In this document: piece after piece, positions 61,642 through 64,000 of the stretch | How positions within the stretch are numbered: the stretch's first letter is position 1 | Layout: every line of letters begins with the position of its first letter | Origin: Phycisphaerales bacterium | GTDB taxonomy: Bacteria > Planctomycetota > Phycisphaerae > Phycisphaerales > SM1A02 | Assembly: GCA_009691915.1 (NCBI GenBank) | Contig: SIAD01000001.1 | Location: 432,755-496,754, forward strand | Reading direction: 5' to 3' | DNA: 64,000 nucleotides | Made by a program: the position numbers and the translations under genes | Notes under the pieces: model-generated | Databases searched by the model: none | Told to the model about the DNA's origin: nothing | The model's input: the letters and a program-made list of their open reading frames with translations, nothing else

Positions 61642-63639
61642 GTGGCGCCACCCGGGTCACCATATGCATACTTCGACTCGTCGATCGAGTCATTCATCTC
61701 CGCGAGCATGAACGAAGTCGTGGGGCGGCTGACTCTGGGCAGTCGATTCGGTGTGGAGCGGGATCAACTCCGCGCCTGGGAGGCGGAGATAGAGATTCTT
61801 CGTGTGTCGCTGAATGGCCTGAGTGGACACATCTACATCGAATTCGAAGTGCCACGAATCGGGTCGAGAGCTGACACCGTTCTCCTGATTGGCGGCACTG
61901 TGTTGGTTGTTGAGTTCAAAGTCGGGATGTCAGAGTTCGCGCGCGGCGCTCTCGACCAGGTGTGGGACTACGCCCTTGACTTGAAGAACTTTCACGCCGG
62001 CAGCCGCGGTGCTCGGATCGTTCCCATATTCGTTGCTACGGACGCGCCGGACACTCCCCTTGCGCATCACACCCCACGCGATGACGGTGTGTTTGATCCG
62101 ATTCAGTGCAACGCGGCAGGGTTGCGCGCCGTGATCGATGCGCTGGAACCACACTCTGGACTTCCCGCGCTTGATCCGCAAGCTTGGGGAAACGCGGCCT
62201 ATAGACCAACGCCCACGATTGTCGAAGCAGCTCAGCGTTTCTACCGCGAACACACCGTCGACGCGATCAGGGGCTGTGATGCGGGGCAGAAGAATCTGGC
62301 CCGCACGTCGGAGTGCGTCAATGCACTGATCGAACACACAAGGGCCCATGGCCAGAAGGCAATCGCCTTTGTCACCGGCGTGCCGGGCGCTGGCAAGACT
62401 CTGGTGGGGATCAAGATTGCGTCAGAGGGTCGCGTGCACTCCCACGCCGATCCCACTCAAGCTGTCTACCTTTCCGGGAACGGACCTCTCGTGGCAGTTC
62501 TCAGGGAGGCCCTGATTCGGGACGGCCGCGCGCGCTTTGTGGGAAGGGGTGTCCAGTCTCACATGGCGAATGTCCGCCAAGAGGTCAAGCTCTTTATCCA
62601 GAATGTCCACCACTTCCGCGATGAAGGGCTGAGACAGGCCAACCGCGCACCAAACGAACATGTGGTGATCTTTGATGAAGCGCAGCGGGCCTGGAACCGT
62701 GAGATGACTGAGTCGTTCATGAAACGCAAGAAGGGGATCCCTCACTTCGACAAGTCGGAGCCGGAGTTCCTCCTCTCGTGCATGGACAGAAACCCTGACT
62801 GGGCGATGGTGATCTGTCTGGTGGGCGGTGGTCAAGAGATCAATCGCGGCGAAGCAGGAATCGGGGCGTGGATCGACGCGGTGATCGCTCAGTTTCCCCG
62901 CTGGAAGGTGTACGCCTCTCCTGAGTTGCACGACTCGGAGTATGCCGCGGGGAATGCGCTTGCACAGTTGGGGCGCCATGCGCACTTCTCCAGCAAACCT
63001 GACCTTCACCTGGCGGTCAGCATGAGATCATTCCGCGCCGAGCAGCTTTCGGCCTTCGTGAAGGCGCTGCTTGACCTCGATGCGGCTTCGGCGCGGAGCA
63101 CACTCAAACAGCTGACGAAGTATCCCCTGGTCCTCAGTCGCGACTTGGCGGCCGCGAAGAGGTGGATCCGGTCCCAGGCGAGAGGAACGGAGCGCTATGG
63201 ATTGGTGGCTTCTTCGGAGGCGCAGCGGCTGAGGCCCCACGCGATTGATGTGCGCGTCGAAATCGATCCCGTCCACTACTTCCTCAACGATCGTGCCGAT
63301 GTTCGGTCCAGTTGCTTCATGGAGGATGCAGCCACGGAGTTTCAGATTCAGGGGCTGGAGCTTGATTGGGCCTGCGTCACCTGGGATGCCGACTTGCGCC
63401 ACTCAGGGGGGCGTTGGTCGCATCACTCTTTCCGAGGGCACCGCTGGGAGTCGATCCGTAAGGCAGAACGACAGCAGTATCTGAAGAACGCCTACCGAGT
63501 GCTGCTCACCCGCGCGCGACAAGGCATGGTTGTGTTTGTCCCCAATGGCGAGTCGAGCGACGAGACCAGATCACACGAGTTCTACGACGAGACCTATCAG
63601 TATCTGCGCGGTCTTGGCATCCCCGAGCTCACCGACTAG
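61642..63639 (+). CDS. PD-(D/E)xK nuclease fused to a DUF2075-type helicase/ATPase
   Basis: 665 aa from the GTG at 61642, which puts the conserved start 'PYAYFDSSIESFISASMNEV' near residue 6. The N-terminal domain has a PD-(D/E)xK nuclease pattern: D78 in 'GSRADTVLL', E91-x-K93 in 'VLVVEFKVGM' and Q106 in 'LDQVWDYALDLKNFH'. The ATPase has Walker A 'GVPGAGKT' (246-253), 'HVVIFDEAQRAW' (D345-E346), motif 'VICLVGGGQEINRGEAG' and a C-terminal helicase block 'FQIQGLELDWACVTWD' with 'NAYRVLLTRARQGMVVFV'. This resembles DUF2075 proteins, often found in accessory regions and some defence loci. No partner gene is adjacent. Lys/Thr/Asp codon choices here look less GC3-biased than in mutS, hinting at transfer. 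Confidence 0.8.
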   Translation: MAPPGSPYAYFDSSIESFISASMNEVVGRLTLGSRFGVERDQLRAWEAEIEILRVSLNGLSGHIYIEFEVPRIGSRADTVLLIGGTVLVVEFKVGMSEFARGALDQVWDYALDLKNFHAGSRGARIVPIFVATDAPDTPLAHHTPRDDGVFDPIQCNAAGLRAVIDALEPHSGLPALDPQAWGNAAYRPTPTIVEAAQRFYREHTVDAIRGCDAGQKNLARTSECVNALIEHTRAHGQKAIAFVTGVPGAGKTLVGIKIASEGRVHSHADPTQAVYLSGNGPLVAVLREALIRDGRARFVGRGVQSHMANVRQEVKLFIQNVHHFRDEGLRQANRAPNEHVVIFDEAQRAWNREMTESFMKRKKGIPHFDKSEPEFLLSCMDRNPDWAMVICLVGGGQEINRGEAGIGAWIDAVIAQFPRWKVYASPELHDSEYAAGNALAQLGRHAHFSSKPDLHLAVSMRSFRAEQLSAFVKALLDLDAASARSTLKQLTKYPLVLSRDLAAAKRWIRSQARGTERYGLVASSEAQRLRPHAIDVRVEIDPVHYFLNDRADVRSSCFMEDAATEFQIQGLELDWACVTWDADLRHSGGRWSHHSFRGHRWESIRKAERQQYLKNAYRVLLTRARQGMVVFVPNGESSDETRSHEFYDETYQYLRGLGIPELTD

Positions 63640-63871
63640 TTCGTGTCGACGGCCGGTGTGATTCCTGGCTCGTTGCGGCGAGCGGCCACGCTTTCGTCAT
63701 CTCACCCCTCGATGTACTTGTTGCGTACGCCGGGAGATGTGCCGCCTCGATGCGAGCTCCCAGGCCGTAACGGACAGTCCGGGGAAACCTGCCGACCTTG
63801 GGAATGATCCACTTCAGGAGATCGCTCGCCAAAATCACAGCCGCCGGTTCAGAGGGTTGCGCATCTGCCAT
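63629..63871 (-). CDS. Avd-like four-helix protein, truncated
   Basis: 80 aa from the ATG at 63871. Residues about 17-43 ('DLLKWIIPKVGRFPRTVRY', then GLGARIEAA) closely resemble the first helix and turn of Avd proteins of diversity-generating retroelements ('WLLPKVxKFPRxxRFxLGxRIE'). Avd proteins are about 110-130 aa; here similarity stops after ARIEA and the last 35 residues look random, so the gene appears truncated or frame-disrupted. No reverse transcriptase, template repeat or lectin-fold target is in the window. Its 3' end overlaps the nuclease-helicase stop by 11 bp. An upstream ATG at 63991 is in frame but adds sequence unlike the family. Confidence 0.5.
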   Translation of the reverse strand: MADAQPSEPAAVILASDLLKWIIPKVGRFPRTVRYGLGARIEAAHLPAYATSTSRGEMTKAWPLAATSQESHRPSTRTSR

Positions 63872-63900
63872 TTTTCCAAAATTTTTTTGCTTTGGTTCTA

Positions 63901-63934
63901 CAGCCTCGGAAGGCAGCCTCAGGAAAACAGCCTC
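63901..63934. repeat. Three short repeats of cagcctc upstream of the Avd-like gene
   Basis: cagcctc occurs at 63901, 63914 and 63928 (13- and 14-bp steps), beside an A/T-rich stretch (63874-63889) that is unusual for this genome. Significance unknown. Confidence 0.5.
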
Positions 63935-64000
63935 GCAGCCGAAAATGGAAGAGGAAAAAGAGAAAAGGAAATCAAGGAGTCCTGGCGACACGGAGCCCGA

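Noticed and set aside
63640..63780. Template repeat of a retroelement downstream of the Avd-like gene
   Set aside because: No second near-identical copy in the window and no adenine-rich pattern typical of template repeats.
63945..64000. Possible plus-strand start MEEEKEKRKSRSPGD at the right edge
   Set aside because: Only 18 codons are visible in a purine-rich stretch with no homology; cannot be supported.
1..64000. CRISPR arrays, insertion sequences, integrases, prophage genes
   Set aside because: I looked for spaced direct repeats, transposase motifs and phage structural genes and saw none.

Overview
The window looks like a chromosomal segment of a planctomycete of the Phycisphaerae type. 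The basis is GC-rich DNA plus several lineage habits: secreted proteins ending in paired 'GDGxVxGxDLxxxLxxWG' calcium-loop modules (the GC-type dockerin tail known from this group), 'CxxCGYDLRG' zinc-ribbon membrane proteins, FG-GAP/ASPIC (CRTAC1-like) proteins, Tat-exported Gfo/Idh/MocA oxidoreductases and a choice-of-anchor B protein. No 16S rRNA is present, so the assignment rests on gene content. I see no insertion sequence, CRISPR array or origin. 

Layout. 1-5 kb: a partial TPR lipoprotein, then two secreted dockerin-tailed proteins (a DUF1111 di-heme protein and an FG-GAP protein). 5.1-14.7 kb: a leftward run of ferredoxin, nitrilase-fold hydrolase, TPR/FG-GAP/ASPIC lipoprotein, membrane pentaheme cytochrome with TPRs, and a second FG-GAP/ASPIC protein, with two 4-base start/stop overlaps. 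14.7-25 kb: housekeeping genes: rlmN, the pyruvate dehydrogenase operon (E1alpha-E1beta-E2), an S41 protease, trpE and ruvC. 25-34 kb: a YdjY-like lipoprotein behind a short promoter-hairpin-terminator unit, a two-domain QueD-like protein, a tandem ACT protein, a dockerin-tailed protein, a DUF885 protein, a metallo-beta-lactamase-fold hydrolase, a cupin, a HEAT-repeat lipoprotein and a MATE exporter. 33.5-38.3 kb: SRP RNA followed by dnaX-recR-rpoN-zinc-ribbon protein. 38.3-42.4 kb: PIN/TRAM protein, GAF/HD-GYP protein and ApbE. 42.3-45.8 kb: FGE-like protein and two Gfo/Idh/MocA proteins. 45.9-54.5 kb: a secreted metzincin, a choice-of-anchor B protein, a MauG-type peroxidase, a small FixH/YtkA-like protein and an NHL-repeat protein. 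54.5-61.6 kb: NhaD-type transporter, lipoprotein, thiS-thiG, trpG, tRNA-Ala(CGC) and mutS. 61.6-64 kb: a nuclease-helicase (DUF2075) and a truncated Avd-like protein, possibly the edge of an accessory region. 

The most unusual points are: in-frame minisatellites inside genes (9 bp x 9 forming a lipoprotein signal peptide, 18 bp x 7 inside the sulfur carrier ThiS, 24 bp x 2 in an FGE-like protein); a near-consensus promoter followed at once by two hairpins and a U-tract ahead of the YdjY-like gene; an A10 slippage run in dnaX, whose product also lacks the zinc-module cysteines; a 14-bp perfect inverted repeat upstream of trpG; and an Avd-like fragment that hints at a diversity-generating retroelement at or beyond the right edge. 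Family names come from motif recognition by eye; no database search was run.
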